DNA from: Parvicella sp041583015
Lineage (GTDB): Bacteria > Bacteroidota > Bacteroidia > Flavobacteriales_D > Parvicellaceae
DNA: 15,871 nucleotides
Assembly (NCBI GenBank): GCA_041583015.1
Contig: JBFHGR010000085.1
Coordinates: 1-15,871, forward strand
Direction of reading: 5' to 3'
Below, piece after piece: positions 1 to 8,316 of this stretch (positions are counted from its first letter, which is position 1; every line of letters begins with the position of its first letter). Both the position numbers and the translations under genes were made by a program. Under the pieces are notes generated by a model that saw only the letters and a list, made by a program, of their open reading frames with translations, was not told the DNA's origin and did not search any database.

Positions 1-338
1 GCATCCTTTGCTCCTTGTATTTTAGCATTAGCCGTTGCATTATCCACATCCAACGCCAATGCTTTTTCATATTCAGCTATCGCTCCGTCATAATCCTCAC
101 CAGACTCTTTACCTTCTCCTGCTGCAATAAATCCATCAAATTCGGCTTGTTTGGCTGCTGCTGCCGCTGCGTCAGCCTCTGCCTTTGCTGCATCTTCTGC
201 CGCTTTTTTCGCATCCTTTGCTCCTTGTATTTTAGCATTAGCCGTTGCATTATCCACATCCAACGCCAATGCTTTTTCATATTCAGCTATCGCTCCGTCA
301 TAATCCTCACCAGACTCTTTACCTTCTCCCGCTGCAAT
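1..338. repeat. 210-bp in-frame direct repeat (70 residues per unit)
   Basis: Bases 1-128 and 211-338 match at 127 of 128 positions; the only difference is T120 versus C330. The period is 210 bp, exactly 70 codons, so the repeat keeps the minus-strand reading frame. Each unit encodes a TPR-like helix pair (DYDGAIAEYEKALALDVDNA) followed by an Ala/Lys/Glu-rich linker. The match ends at about 338, and the array may continue beyond the left edge. Confidence 0.9.
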
Positions 339-1577
339 TGCTTTGTCAAAAGCCTCTTTCTTTGCTTCAGACGCTTCTTTCTTTGCTTTTAAATCCTTTG
401 CTTTAGCCAACTCCGATTCTACAGAAGACTCTTTTTTAATTTTAAGCGCTTCTTCGAATTTAACAATTGCCTCATCGTAATTTTCATTAAGCATACCCTT
501 ATTCCCTGCAGCTACAAGTTCAGTATACTTCTGATCCTTTTCAAGTTCATCCTTGATAATCTTTTCAATTTCAGCAATCTTAGCAGGCGGTTCCTTTTCA
601 TTTGGTTTAATTGCTCCAGCTGCTGCATATAAAGTTTTAGCAAAGGCATAATCCTTGTCATCCATTGCTTTTTTAGCTTCAGCCATTTTATCAGCATATT
701 GCTTATCTAGTTCAGCAGAAGCATCCGCTGCTTTTTTATCCTCAGCATCCTTTATTTTGGCATCAATTGTTTTATCCGAAGGCATTAACGCTTTAGCCGC
801 TTGATACTTTGCAATAGCCTGATCATAACTTTTACTAGCTAACATACCATCACCTTCACTAACAGCTTTGTCAAAATTCTTTTTAATTTCTATTTGCTTT
901 TTAGTCTCCGTTATCTTCCCTGAAACAGAAGGGTCACCAGCCTTAATATTTAAAGCCTCTTCATACTTTGTCAATGCTTGTGAATAATTACCACTTTGTG
1001 ATGCTTTATCACCCTCTGCTACTAATTTATTGAAATTCTCCTCATCCGCATTAGCATCTTCCTCAAGGTCTTTAAAAAACTTTTCGTACTTTTTCTTTTG
1101 AGCTGACGAGAAACTATAATCTATCGCCAACCCACCAAGTTTGGGGTCAATTGCTAACTTTCCAATTTGAAACCCATCTGAAACAGCAGAATAATCAACA
1201 TCCGGCTTTTTTTCATTCAGTTCCAAAGGTAAATCTACATCAGTAACTGGATTTGCATCCTCCTCAAAATAACCTGTTTTAGTATCAATTAAAATCTCCT
1301 TCTGAACATACCCTCCCATAGAAACGGTAAGCGTATATACCTTACCCATTGGCGCCTCTATATCTGGATATTTACCACTAGAAGTTGATGTAACCGAAGC
1401 AATTGTAGCTCCATTTGATTTTAAAGTAACCTGAGCCCCTGAGAGTTTTTTTCCTGCAGTACTTGTAATTTTACCAGAAATAAGCACAATAGGACCATCC
1501 TGCGAATAAACATACTGAGTAATCAAACTCAGCATCATCACAAGTCCTAACAATAATATTTTCTTTATCCAAATCAT
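1..1577 (-). CDS. Secreted TPR-like repeat protein with carboxypeptidase-regulatory-like domain, C-terminus outside window
   Basis: An uninterrupted minus-strand frame of 525 codons runs from an ATG at 1577-1575 off the left edge, so the C-terminus is missing. The N-terminus reads MIWIKKILLLGLVMMLSLIT and then QYVYSQDG, a clear Sec signal peptide. Residues about 30-110 form a beta-rich segment (ISGKITSTAGKKLSGAQVTL) typical of the carboxypeptidase-regulatory-like fold common in Bacteroidota surface proteins. From about residue 165 the chain is Lys/Glu/Ala-rich and helical, with recurring TPR-like units (GNYSQALTKYEEALNIKAGD, SYDQAIAKYQAAKALMPSDK, NYDEAIVKFEEALKIKKESS, DYDGAIAEYEKALALDVDNA). 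The last two visible units are nearly identical in DNA. Function is not recognised. The visible part suggests a periplasmic or surface scaffold, and similar Bacteroidota proteins can end in OmpA-like or T9SS domains, but the end is not visible here. Confidence 0.88.
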   Translation of the reverse strand, partial: MIWIKKILLLGLVMMLSLITQYVYSQDGPIVLISGKITSTAGKKLSGAQVTLKSNGATIASVTSTSSGKYPDIEAPMGKVYTLTVSMGGYVQKEILIDTKTGYFEEDANPVTDVDLPLELNEKKPDVDYSAVSDGFQIGKLAIDPKLGGLAIDYSFSSAQKKKYEKFFKDLEEDANADEENFNKLVAEGDKASQSGNYSQALTKYEEALNIKAGDPSVSGKITETKKQIEIKKNFDKAVSEGDGMLASKSYDQAIAKYQAAKALMPSDKTIDAKIKDAEDKKAADASAELDKQYADKMAEAKKAMDDKDYAFAKTLYAAAGAIKPNEKEPPAKIAEIEKIIKDELEKDQKYTELVAAGNKGMLNENYDEAIVKFEEALKIKKESSVESELAKAKDLKAKKEASEAKKEAFDKAIAAGEGKESGEDYDGAIAEYEKALALDVDNATANAKIQGAKDAKKAAEDAAKAEADAAAAAAKQAEFDGFIAAGEGKESGEDYDGAIAEYEKALALDVDNATANAKIQGAKD

Positions 1578-1649
1578 AATTTCAACATACAAATATCGGC
1601 ATATTAATCAATTAATAAAAATTCTAGTTAATTGAATTTAATTATTAAC

Positions 1650-1706
1650 AGGTTTACCGTAAAAACCTATTGCTATTCAGCAATACACACAAAGAACGAA
1701 TAGGTT
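1650..1706. other. Cluster of inverted repeats in divergent intergenic region
   Basis: In the 235-bp gap between the divergent repeat-protein and oxidoreductase genes are three nested or adjacent inverted repeats. AGGTTT/AAACCT spans 1650-1668 with a 7-nt spacer. TATTGCT-ATTC-AGCAATA spans 1668-1685 with perfect 7-bp arms. AACCTATT (1664-1671) pairs with AATAGGTT (1699-1706). They could be operator sites or alternative RNA hairpins. No known riboswitch or regulator site is recognised, and no clear TAnnTTTG element was found for either gene. Confidence 0.4.
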
Positions 1707-1812
1707 CAAATAAAAACAAAATCTTTTCTATAACGCCAATAACTATGTTTAGTTTCAAAGAGATAACACACGTCTTTTCAAAAAGAAAGTTAACTTAGTT
1801 AAAATTTTATGA

Positions 1813-2940
1813 ATGTATAGTTTTTGGGAAAGAGAAGAATGGTTTGCAAATATAGACTTTGCAATTATTGGAAGTGGTATCGTTGGTTTAAATTGTGCTA
1901 TTAAACTAAAGAAAAAACACCCTAAAGCAAGGGTAGTTATTTTTGAAAAAGGAGCACTCCCTTCTGGAGCCAGCAGCAAAAACGCAGGATTTGCTTGTTT
2001 TGGCAGTCCAACAGAACTCCTATCAGATCTTCAAACAATGTCAGAAGAAGAGGTTTTTAAACTGGTAGAACTTAGAATAAAAGGACTTGAAAAATTAAAA
2101 GAGAATTGTGGTGAATCAGAAATTGACTATCAACAAAATGGAAGTTATGAAGTTTTTCAAAATAAAGATTACGAGACATTTCAAAAAACGATTGAATCAC
2201 TTACTAGATTAAACAAATTACTTTTTCCCATTTTCAAAAAAGAGTGCTTTACTCAAGCAAACAATCAGCTTAACGCAACAAAATTCAATGGTGTTGCAGG
2301 TTTAATTTTTAATCAATTTGAAGGGCAAATTGATACTGGAAAAATGATAAGAAAATTAATTACAATTGCAACGAGTAAAGGAGTTGAAATTATAAACGGT
2401 ATAACGATAAAAACTTATAGTAATTTCCCTAAGAAAATACTTCTCCACACCAACGATAACATAGAAATAAAATGTTCCAAACTTTTTGTAGCAACAAACG
2501 GATTTGCAAAAAAACTCTTCCCTTCTTTAGACATCAAACCCGCACGTGCACAAGTTCTAATCACACAACCAATAGACAATCTACACTTAAATGGCACATT
2601 CCACATGGATGAAGGATATTATTACTTCAGAAACATCAACAATCGTGTTTTATTTGGAGGAGGTAGAAACCTAGATTTTGATGGCGAAGAAACAACATCT
2701 AATGATTTATCTCATAGAATACAGTCTAAATTAGACGAACTTCTCCAAGATGTGATTCTTCCCAAAACCAATTATAAAATCGACATGAGGTGGACAGGAA
2801 TAATGGGAGTTGGACAGACAAAGAAACCTATACTTAAAAAAGTTGAAAATAACATATTCTGTGGGATTAGACTAGGAGGAATGGGCGTAGCCATAGGAAG
2901 CATAATTGGCGAAAAATTAGCTGATTTAATTGATGACTAA
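1813..2940 (+). CDS. FAD-dependent oxidoreductase, DAO family
   Basis: A 375-residue flavoprotein that probably oxidises an amine or amino-acid-like substrate in the cytoplasm. Residues 15-29 hold the Rossmann dinucleotide motif (G20, G22, G25), and E45 at the end of the second strand would bind the ribose of FAD. The following segment SGASSKNAGF (51-60) is typical of the glycine oxidase/sarcosine oxidase (DAO) group. The C-terminal stretch RWTGIMGVGQTKKPIL and a Gly-rich GIRLGGMGVAIG complete the FAD site. The start at 1813 is supported by the short SFWEREE lead common in Bacteroidota members. An ATG at 1809 is out of frame and hits a stop at once. The gene stands alone, with a likely terminator after it. 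Substrate cannot be told from sequence; ThiO-like glycine oxidase is one possibility, but no thiamine genes are nearby. Confidence 0.88.
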   Translation: MYSFWEREEWFANIDFAIIGSGIVGLNCAIKLKKKHPKARVVIFEKGALPSGASSKNAGFACFGSPTELLSDLQTMSEEEVFKLVELRIKGLEKLKENCGESEIDYQQNGSYEVFQNKDYETFQKTIESLTRLNKLLFPIFKKECFTQANNQLNATKFNGVAGLIFNQFEGQIDTGKMIRKLITIATSKGVEIINGITIKTYSNFPKKILLHTNDNIEIKCSKLFVATNGFAKKLFPSLDIKPARAQVLITQPIDNLHLNGTFHMDEGYYYFRNINNRVLFGGGRNLDFDGEETTSNDLSHRIQSKLDELLQDVILPKTNYKIDMRWTGIMGVGQTKKPILKKVENNIFCGIRLGGMGVAIGSIIGEKLADLIDD

Positions 2941-2969
2941 TCCACCTTACTTAAATCTTATGATAGTTT

Positions 2970-3001
2970 ATAGTGTATTTTCAATAGAAATCACTATTTT
3001 T
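2970..3001 (+). terminator. Probable intrinsic terminator after the oxidoreductase
   Basis: ATAGTG (2970-2975) pairs with CACTAT (2992-2997). The stem is extended inward by TTTC/GAAA with small bulges, and the hairpin is followed by a short T run (TTTTTG). The stem is AT-rich, so strength is uncertain. It lies 30 bp past the stop codon and just before the CotH-like gene. Confidence 0.5.
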
Positions 3002-3026
3002 GATTGAATTATAATATCATTTTTAC

Positions 3027-5537
3027 ATGAAACTACTTTCCTTTTCAGTATTACTGCTCCTCCTAAACTGCAGCGTTTTAGGTCAAATAGTAATTAATGA
3101 ATATTCAGGTGCAAACATATCTAATAACCTTGATGGGTTTGGTCAAAATGAAGATTGGGTAGAATTATACAATCAATCCAGTTCAGACATAGATATCGCT
3201 GGCTGGTTTCTTTCTGACAAAGCGGGTAACATTGGCAAATTTCAAATTCAAACAGGTACAGTTCCTGCCAATGGTTACACCATGATTTATTGTAGCGGAA
3301 GGGGAATTACTTCAGGAAATGATATTCATACAAATTTTAAATTAACGCAAACCAAACCTGAAAAATTTATTATTGCAGACAATGGAGGAATTGTAGTGGA
3401 TAGTATCACTTTAATGCCTTGTCAGAAAAACCACTCTAGAGGAAGAACTACAGATGGCGGATCAACATGGAGTTTATTTACAACAGCAACTCCAAATTCG
3501 GCCAATAACAATGCTAAAAATGAATACGCTTCTAGACCAACATTTTCATCCGCGCCAGGCACCTTACCTGGAGCCACTTCAATAACAATTTCCAATGCAG
3601 GCGGAGAAGATATTAGATATACACTTGACGGTTCCACTCCAACAATAACTTCAACACTATACAGTGGAGCAATAAATGTCAGTACGAATACAGTAATAAG
3701 AGCTGCAAGTTTTTCTTCAGACCCCAACACTCCGCCTAGTTTTGTTGAAACAAATACTTATTTAATTAATGTCAATCATACCGTCCCAATCATTGCGATT
3801 TGTGGAGATGACGTAGAAGATTTCATAACAGACACTCATCCAGATGCATTCACTGATAATTTTGATGGAGCTTTTGAAATGTTTAGTTCAACAGGTACTT
3901 TAATTGACGAAGGAGAAGGTTACTACAATAAACATGGTAATGACAGTTGGGCATATGACCAAAGAGGATTTGATTTTAAAATGAAAGATCAATACGGTTA
4001 TAATTACGCTGTTAAACATCCTATTTTCAAAGGAAAGGATAGAGATGAATACTCTACATTAATTATAAAAGCTGCGGCTAATGATAACTACCCTTTTGAA
4101 AATGGAGCTCACATTAGAGACTCCTATATCCATAGTCTGTCTCAAGTTGGTGAATTAAAGTTAGACGAAAGAAGTTTTGCGCCATGCGTTTTATATGTAA
4201 ATGGTCAATATTGGGGGCTATATGACGTCAGAGAAAAAGTTGACGACAAGGATTTTTTAGATCATTACTATGACCAAAAAGAACTCTATGACCAATCCCC
4301 TAATAATGTTCAGTTCCTTAAAACTTGGGGAGGTACATGGGCAGAATATGGTGGTGCTCAATCTCAGACAGATTGGGATGACTTTTTAAATTATGTCAAT
4401 ACAAATAATGTAACAGACCCTGTGGTATGGAACTACATAGACAGTATTTATAATTGGCATAGTTTAATAGACTATTTTGTTCTAAACAGTTATGTAGTAA
4501 GTAAAGACTGGCTTAATTGGAACACTGCTTGGTGGAGAGGCTTAAACCCTTCTGGGGATAAAAGAAAATGGCGATATACCTTATGGGATATGGATGCTAC
4601 TTTCGGTCACTACACCAACTACACAGGTATTCCTGACGAATCAGCGAGTGCAGATCCATGTAATGCAGAGGCTTTACCAGATCCTGGAGGGCAAGGACAC
4701 ACAACTATACTTAATAAGTTAATGGACAATGAGGAATTTAATCAATATTACATTTCCAGATATATTGATTTATCGAATACTACTTTTAGTTGTGATTTTA
4801 TGCTTCAACATTTAGACAGTTTGATTAACATCATTGAACCAGAAATGCAACAACAAATTAACCGTTGGCCAGGTGGCACATATGCAGAATGGCAATCTAA
4901 TGTACAAGACTTAAAAGACTTTATAAACGACAGATGCGCAGCACTAAATCAGGGAATGATTAATTGCTACAATTTAAACGGCCCGTATCCAATAACATAT
5001 GATGTAGAACCTATAAATGCTGGTAAAATAAAAATTAATTCAATTACTCCTAACGACTATCCTTTTGAAGGAGATTATTTTGGAGGAATTAATGTATTAC
5101 TTAAAGCAATACCAAGTGTAGGAATGCAATTTGATTATTGGGAAATCATAGATATAATTAACCCAAGTACTGATTCTGCTAAAGCAGACTATGAGCCAAC
5201 GCAAGCACAAACCATAATCGCTCATTTTGTAGAAGAAGGATCAGAGGCCGCTGAGCGGTATGACGGAGTACATATTCCAAATGCTTTCTCTCCCAATGGA
5301 GATAACCAAAATGATTTTCTAGAACTATTTATTGGTAGAGACATTACTGAATTCAAATTCCAAATCTATAGCAGATGGGGTGAATTAGTTTTTGAGACCA
5401 ATAATAAACAAGATTCTTGGGACGGCACTTACAAAGGAACAAGCCTTGGCACTGCTGTGTTTGTTTATCAAATAGAATTCAAAACAAACGAAGGCCTAAG
5501 TGAAAAGAGAACTGGGAATATTACATTAATGAAATAA
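3027..5537 (+). CDS. Secreted CotH-kinase-like protein with lamin-tail domain and T9SS type B sorting domain
   Basis: An 836-residue multidomain exported protein. Residues 1-19 are a signal peptide. Residues about 20-135 resemble a lamin-tail domain (IVINEYSGAN, EDWVELYNQSSSDIDIAGW). Residues about 170-247 look like the chitobiase/HEX C-terminal domain (DIRYTLDGSTPT). Residues about 250-610 match the CotH kinase family: candidate ATP-site Lys in LIIKAAANDN (K348), catalytic-loop-like KDWLNWN (D494), and metal-binding WDMDATFG (D521, D523). Residues about 652-735 resemble an InlB-type B repeat. Residues 748-836 (IPNAFSPNGDNQND, IYSRWGELVFE, SWDGTYKG) are the gliding-motility-associated type B C-terminal domain that directs export by T9SS. 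The substrate is unknown; CotH proteins are atypical kinases known for phosphorylating spore-coat proteins. The downstream PorP/SprF gene starts 4 nt later and is the expected export partner. Confidence 0.92.
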   Translation: MKLLSFSVLLLLLNCSVLGQIVINEYSGANISNNLDGFGQNEDWVELYNQSSSDIDIAGWFLSDKAGNIGKFQIQTGTVPANGYTMIYCSGRGITSGNDIHTNFKLTQTKPEKFIIADNGGIVVDSITLMPCQKNHSRGRTTDGGSTWSLFTTATPNSANNNAKNEYASRPTFSSAPGTLPGATSITISNAGGEDIRYTLDGSTPTITSTLYSGAINVSTNTVIRAASFSSDPNTPPSFVETNTYLINVNHTVPIIAICGDDVEDFITDTHPDAFTDNFDGAFEMFSSTGTLIDEGEGYYNKHGNDSWAYDQRGFDFKMKDQYGYNYAVKHPIFKGKDRDEYSTLIIKAAANDNYPFENGAHIRDSYIHSLSQVGELKLDERSFAPCVLYVNGQYWGLYDVREKVDDKDFLDHYYDQKELYDQSPNNVQFLKTWGGTWAEYGGAQSQTDWDDFLNYVNTNNVTDPVVWNYIDSIYNWHSLIDYFVLNSYVVSKDWLNWNTAWWRGLNPSGDKRKWRYTLWDMDATFGHYTNYTGIPDESASADPCNAEALPDPGGQGHTTILNKLMDNEEFNQYYISRYIDLSNTTFSCDFMLQHLDSLINIIEPEMQQQINRWPGGTYAEWQSNVQDLKDFINDRCAALNQGMINCYNLNGPYPITYDVEPINAGKIKINSITPNDYPFEGDYFGGINVLLKAIPSVGMQFDYWEIIDIINPSTDSAKADYEPTQAQTIIAHFVEEGSEAAERYDGVHIPNAFSPNGDNQNDFLELFIGRDITEFKFQIYSRWGELVFETNNKQDSWDGTYKGTSLGTAVFVYQIEFKTNEGLSEKRTGNITLMK

Positions 5538-5541
5538 GGAA

Positions 5542-6606
5542 ATGAAGAAAATTAGATTAATATTCATATGTTCTTTCCTTGGTTTAATAACATATGGCCA
5601 AGACATACACTTTGTACAAACCGCTTCAACCCCCATTTTAATTAACCCAGGTGCAACTGGGGTTTTTCAGGGATGGGAAAGAATTTCTATTGCTCACAGA
5701 CAACAATGGTTCACGATAGGAGCTCCCTATATAACCTCTCAAATAAGTGCTGACTTAAACTTATTCAAGCAAATTCAGAATAAACAAAAAGCACACATGG
5801 GCATTGGAATAAACTTCTACAATGATATTGCAGGTGACGGTAAACTCGGAACTAATCAAGGTAGTTTATTGGTTTCTGGAATAGTAAATGTTGCAGAAAA
5901 TCAAACGCTTTCTGCAGGAATTGAAGTTGGTGCAGCCCAACAATCTATAAAAATGCAGAACTTAACATGGGGCTCTCAGTTTGATGGAGAAGGATTTGAC
6001 AGTGACATAGTTCCTGCTGAAGGTAATAGTGCTGCTACCTTAGTATATGCAGATTTGGGTGCAGGTATTTTTTACAACATGCAAAATATTACCAACACAC
6101 TATCAAGAAAGGAAATTCAAAGATTATATGCAGGCGTAAGTTATTATCATTTAACAACGCCAACTAGAGAATTTTACAATGGCTCCACTGACCAACTTGA
6201 CGCTAAACTTGTTGGTCAAATTGGCGCTGAACTAGACATCCCCGACAGCAAGTTTGTATTTGCACCATCCTTTGTGTACATTAACCAAGGTCCGAACAAC
6301 ATGTATCTAGGCACGCTGGGAGGAAAATTCAGAATGAAGGAAGGGACTAAATACACTGGAATTTACAATAACTCTTACTTAAATTTTGGGATAAGTTACA
6401 GAAATCAAGACGCTATCGCTCCTATGATAGGAATGGAAATTGCCAATTATCGATTTGGCTTAGCTTATGAATTTAATATTTCTCCATTGCAAGCAAGCAC
6501 TAATTCGCAAGGTTCCTTTGAGATAACTTTTCAATGGGCAAATTTACAAACAGCACTTTTTCAAGGAAGACGATCTAAAGGATTCAAAAAACCAGGAGGA
6601 ATGTAA
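5542..6606 (+). CDS. PorP/SprF family type IX secretion outer-membrane protein
   Basis: A 354-residue protein with a signal peptide (MKKIRLIFICSFLGLITYGQ). It then carries the family hallmark start DIHFVQTASTPILINPGATG, a conserved IAHRQQW, and a beta-barrel-like remainder with alternating hydrophobic strands ending in FEITFQWA. PorP/SprF proteins sit in the outer membrane, and individual paralogues are needed for secretion or surface attachment of type B C-terminal-domain cargo encoded next to them. The gene begins 4 nt after the CotH-like stop codon, with AAGGAA in between, so translation is probably coupled. I infer it is the dedicated partner of that cargo. It ends one base from the convergent membrane-protein gene, leaving no space for a separate terminator. 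Confidence 0.93.
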   Translation: MKKIRLIFICSFLGLITYGQDIHFVQTASTPILINPGATGVFQGWERISIAHRQQWFTIGAPYITSQISADLNLFKQIQNKQKAHMGIGINFYNDIAGDGKLGTNQGSLLVSGIVNVAENQTLSAGIEVGAAQQSIKMQNLTWGSQFDGEGFDSDIVPAEGNSAATLVYADLGAGIFYNMQNITNTLSRKEIQRLYAGVSYYHLTTPTREFYNGSTDQLDAKLVGQIGAELDIPDSKFVFAPSFVYINQGPNNMYLGTLGGKFRMKEGTKYTGIYNNSYLNFGISYRNQDAIAPMIGMEIANYRFGLAYEFNISPLQASTNSQGSFEITFQWANLQTALFQGRRSKGFKKPGGM

Positions 6607-6607
6607 C

Positions 6608-7225
6608 TTAGGCGTTTTGGAAATTCGAAAAAACTTGCAGTAAATACATCGCGTACATCATTTGAATCAAAAATGAAACTCGCAAAACAACTGTTGCATC
6701 CTTGTTTTCCAAATTAGCTCTCACAAACACAGTCAACAAAATTAAACTGATCAGAATAGCTATAGGAAAAACAACCCAGTGAGTGGGCACCAATATTAAA
6801 AGGATTAGGAACTGAGAAAAAAACACCAACCTATTATATTTTAATGCTCTATGCTCTTTGAGTAACAAGAAAGATAAGCCCCAAAGTAACCAAACTATTA
6901 AAGTCAACAACAATAAAGGCTCTACTACAATTGGGTTGACATTAATCCATAAATCTTTTAGCACCAAAATAGGGGCAAACAAAAGCACAATAGCCTTATA
7001 ACTTGATGCTGATCTTACAAACATAATTGCAGCTGCAATTGGCAACATATAGTATGCAACAGGTAAAGGCACCAAAAAAGCACTTATCTCCAAATAATAA
7101 ATAAGTCCATAGATAAAATATGTAAGCGTCATTCCCCGAACAATTTTAAGATCAAAGTCTATATCGCTATTAGGCTCTCGCTCATCAGGAGAATCCAATA
7201 TTTCTTCAGCACTTTTATTTATCAT
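6608..7225 (-). CDS. Uncharacterised polytopic membrane protein
   Basis: A 205-residue integral inner-membrane protein, not recognised. An acidic cytoplasmic-looking N-terminus (EEILDSPDEREPNSDIDFDL) precedes about six or seven hydrophobic segments, including FIYGLIYYLEISAFLVPLPV, YYMLPIAAAIMFV, KAIVLLFAPILVL, PLLLLTLIVWLLWGLSFLLL, LVFFSQFLILLILV and WVVFPIAILISLILLTVFV. There are no catalytic motifs. Its ATG lies inside the 3' end of the upstream voltage-sensor-like gene (11-bp overlap), so the two are co-transcribed and translationally coupled, and their products may form a complex. The 3' end is one base from the convergent PorP gene. Confidence 0.8.
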   Translation of the reverse strand: MINKSAEEILDSPDEREPNSDIDFDLKIVRGMTLTYFIYGLIYYLEISAFLVPLPVAYYMLPIAAAIMFVRSASSYKAIVLLFAPILVLKDLWINVNPIVVEPLLLLTLIVWLLWGLSFLLLKEHRALKYNRLVFFSQFLILLILVPTHWVVFPIAILISLILLTVFVRANLENKDATVVLRVSFLIQMMYAMYLLQVFSNFQNA

Positions 7226-8213
7226 AATGTTTTTTACTGACTTGAGATTTCACAACTTCCAATACTTCAAAAGCAATTTCTTTAGAAATTTGTTCTATCT
7301 TAATATTATCAGACCTAAATAATGTCGTCTTAACGGAAATATCAACAGCCTTACTTACAACAGTATGAGCCTGTTGGTCTGCCATATCCTTCATCATTGA
7401 ATCAATCAGATTATAACTAATATCTGATATGCTTGACGTCAATGCTTTTGAAATTTGTTTTCCAAATAATGGGATAAGTTCCAACCTTGCAATTTCCTCA
7501 TTCTCTTTAACCGCTATTCTAATAGAATTCTCTAGATAAGTTTTTAATTCATCCTTATGCATATCATAAGTTTCACTTATAGCAAACTTCATTCTCGATG
7601 CTATCCAATCAGAAAATTCTTCCTGCCTAGGAATTATCACTTCATTGACAATACGTCTATTGGTATCGTCACCATACTCAAGTTCTTTTTGAATTCCTGA
7701 TAATATATTTACTGAAACTCTATCCGATATCTCCTCCAAAATTTTCTGATAGTTTTTATTTCCAAATTTATACCACCATGTATCGGTAACATCAATAATT
7801 TCTCTTTTCTGCAGCCTCACAATTAAGGTTACAATCCTAAACAAACGTAAAAATCTAAACGATGCCAAAGGAATACAACCCAATAAATCATACCAATAAA
7901 TAAAAGGGAAAGAAGCCCAAGATGGGTATGTTTTTTTTACTATTGCCACTACCCACCTAAACATGAATTCGGCAAGAAATATTAAAACAAATCCCAAATC
8001 ATATAAAAGGAAATCTGGATGGATGACATCTTTATAATAATAAAAAAATGAAGGAGAGACTTCTTCTATAAATTTTTGAATAAAACTGGCTGTAAAAGAA
8101 AAATCAAAAATCATCCAAGCCAAATTCAAGAAAATAAGGAAAAGCATCAAAGTATCTAATGCCAGCCAAAATGAATTTCTTCCAAATTTTATATTTTTAA
8201 CATTTACCTTCAT
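7215..8213 (-). CDS. Voltage-sensor-like membrane protein lacking a pore domain
   Basis: A 332-residue protein. The N-terminal half has four hydrophobic segments arranged like S1-S4 of ion channels: S1 about 15-36; S2 about 69-91 with E82 and R86 (FLAEFMFRW); S3 about 99-116 with D109 (WYDLLGCIPL); and an S4-like helix about 117-137 with Arg at 120, 123, 126 and 133 plus K136. The acidic residues in S2 and S3 and the every-third-residue Arg pattern are the known voltage-sensor features. No S5, selectivity-filter loop or S6 follows. Residues 140-332 form a long soluble, charged, helical tail that may oligomerise. It could be a voltage sensor, a proton channel or a pore-less relative of bacterial ion transporters; the function is not known. 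It overlaps and likely partners with the downstream membrane protein. Confidence 0.82.
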   Translation of the reverse strand: MKVNVKNIKFGRNSFWLALDTLMLFLIFLNLAWMIFDFSFTASFIQKFIEEVSPSFFYYYKDVIHPDFLLYDLGFVLIFLAEFMFRWVVAIVKKTYPSWASFPFIYWYDLLGCIPLASFRFLRLFRIVTLIVRLQKREIIDVTDTWWYKFGNKNYQKILEEISDRVSVNILSGIQKELEYGDDTNRRIVNEVIIPRQEEFSDWIASRMKFAISETYDMHKDELKTYLENSIRIAVKENEEIARLELIPLFGKQISKALTSSISDISYNLIDSMMKDMADQQAHTVVSKAVDISVKTTLFRSDNIKIEQISKEIAFEVLEVVKSQVSKKHYDK

Positions 8214-8280
8214 TATTTTTACAATCTCCCTTTTTCAGCATAAATCAGCAGCACAGCAGCTAATTAAACTCTTCCTTTTA

Positions 8281-8311
8281 TTGTTAAATTTTTGTTATCG
8301 ATGTAACTTTT
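8281..8311 (+). promoter_or_regulatory. Candidate Bacteroidota promoter for the small RNA
   Basis: TTG at 8281-8283 and TAACTTTT at 8304-8311 (7 of 8 to TAnnTTTG) are separated by 20 nt, as usual for the -33 and -7 elements of Bacteroidota. The start would lie near 8316, about 85 nt before the strong terminator. The region is AT-rich, so chance matches are possible. Confidence 0.35.
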
Positions 8312-8316
8312 TTACA

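Noticed and set aside
1..338. CRISPR-like repetition
   Set aside because: The repeat is 210 bp long, in frame and coding, without short unit repeats and unique spacers.
15..392. Open plus-strand frame of 125 codons rich in Cys and Phe
   Set aside because: It is the complement of the Ala/Lys/Glu-rich repeat gene. The composition is an artefact and the minus frame is open through 525 codons with a signal peptide.
3060..3074. Possible lipoprotein signal (LLLLLNCS) in the CotH-like protein
   Set aside because: Asn before the Cys does not fit a lipobox, and a type B T9SS sorting domain at the other end fits a standard Sec signal cleaved after LG.
3422..3730. Minus-strand frame of 102 codons
   Set aside because: It is antisense to the HEX-C-like domain of the CotH protein, with no promoter or recognisable product.
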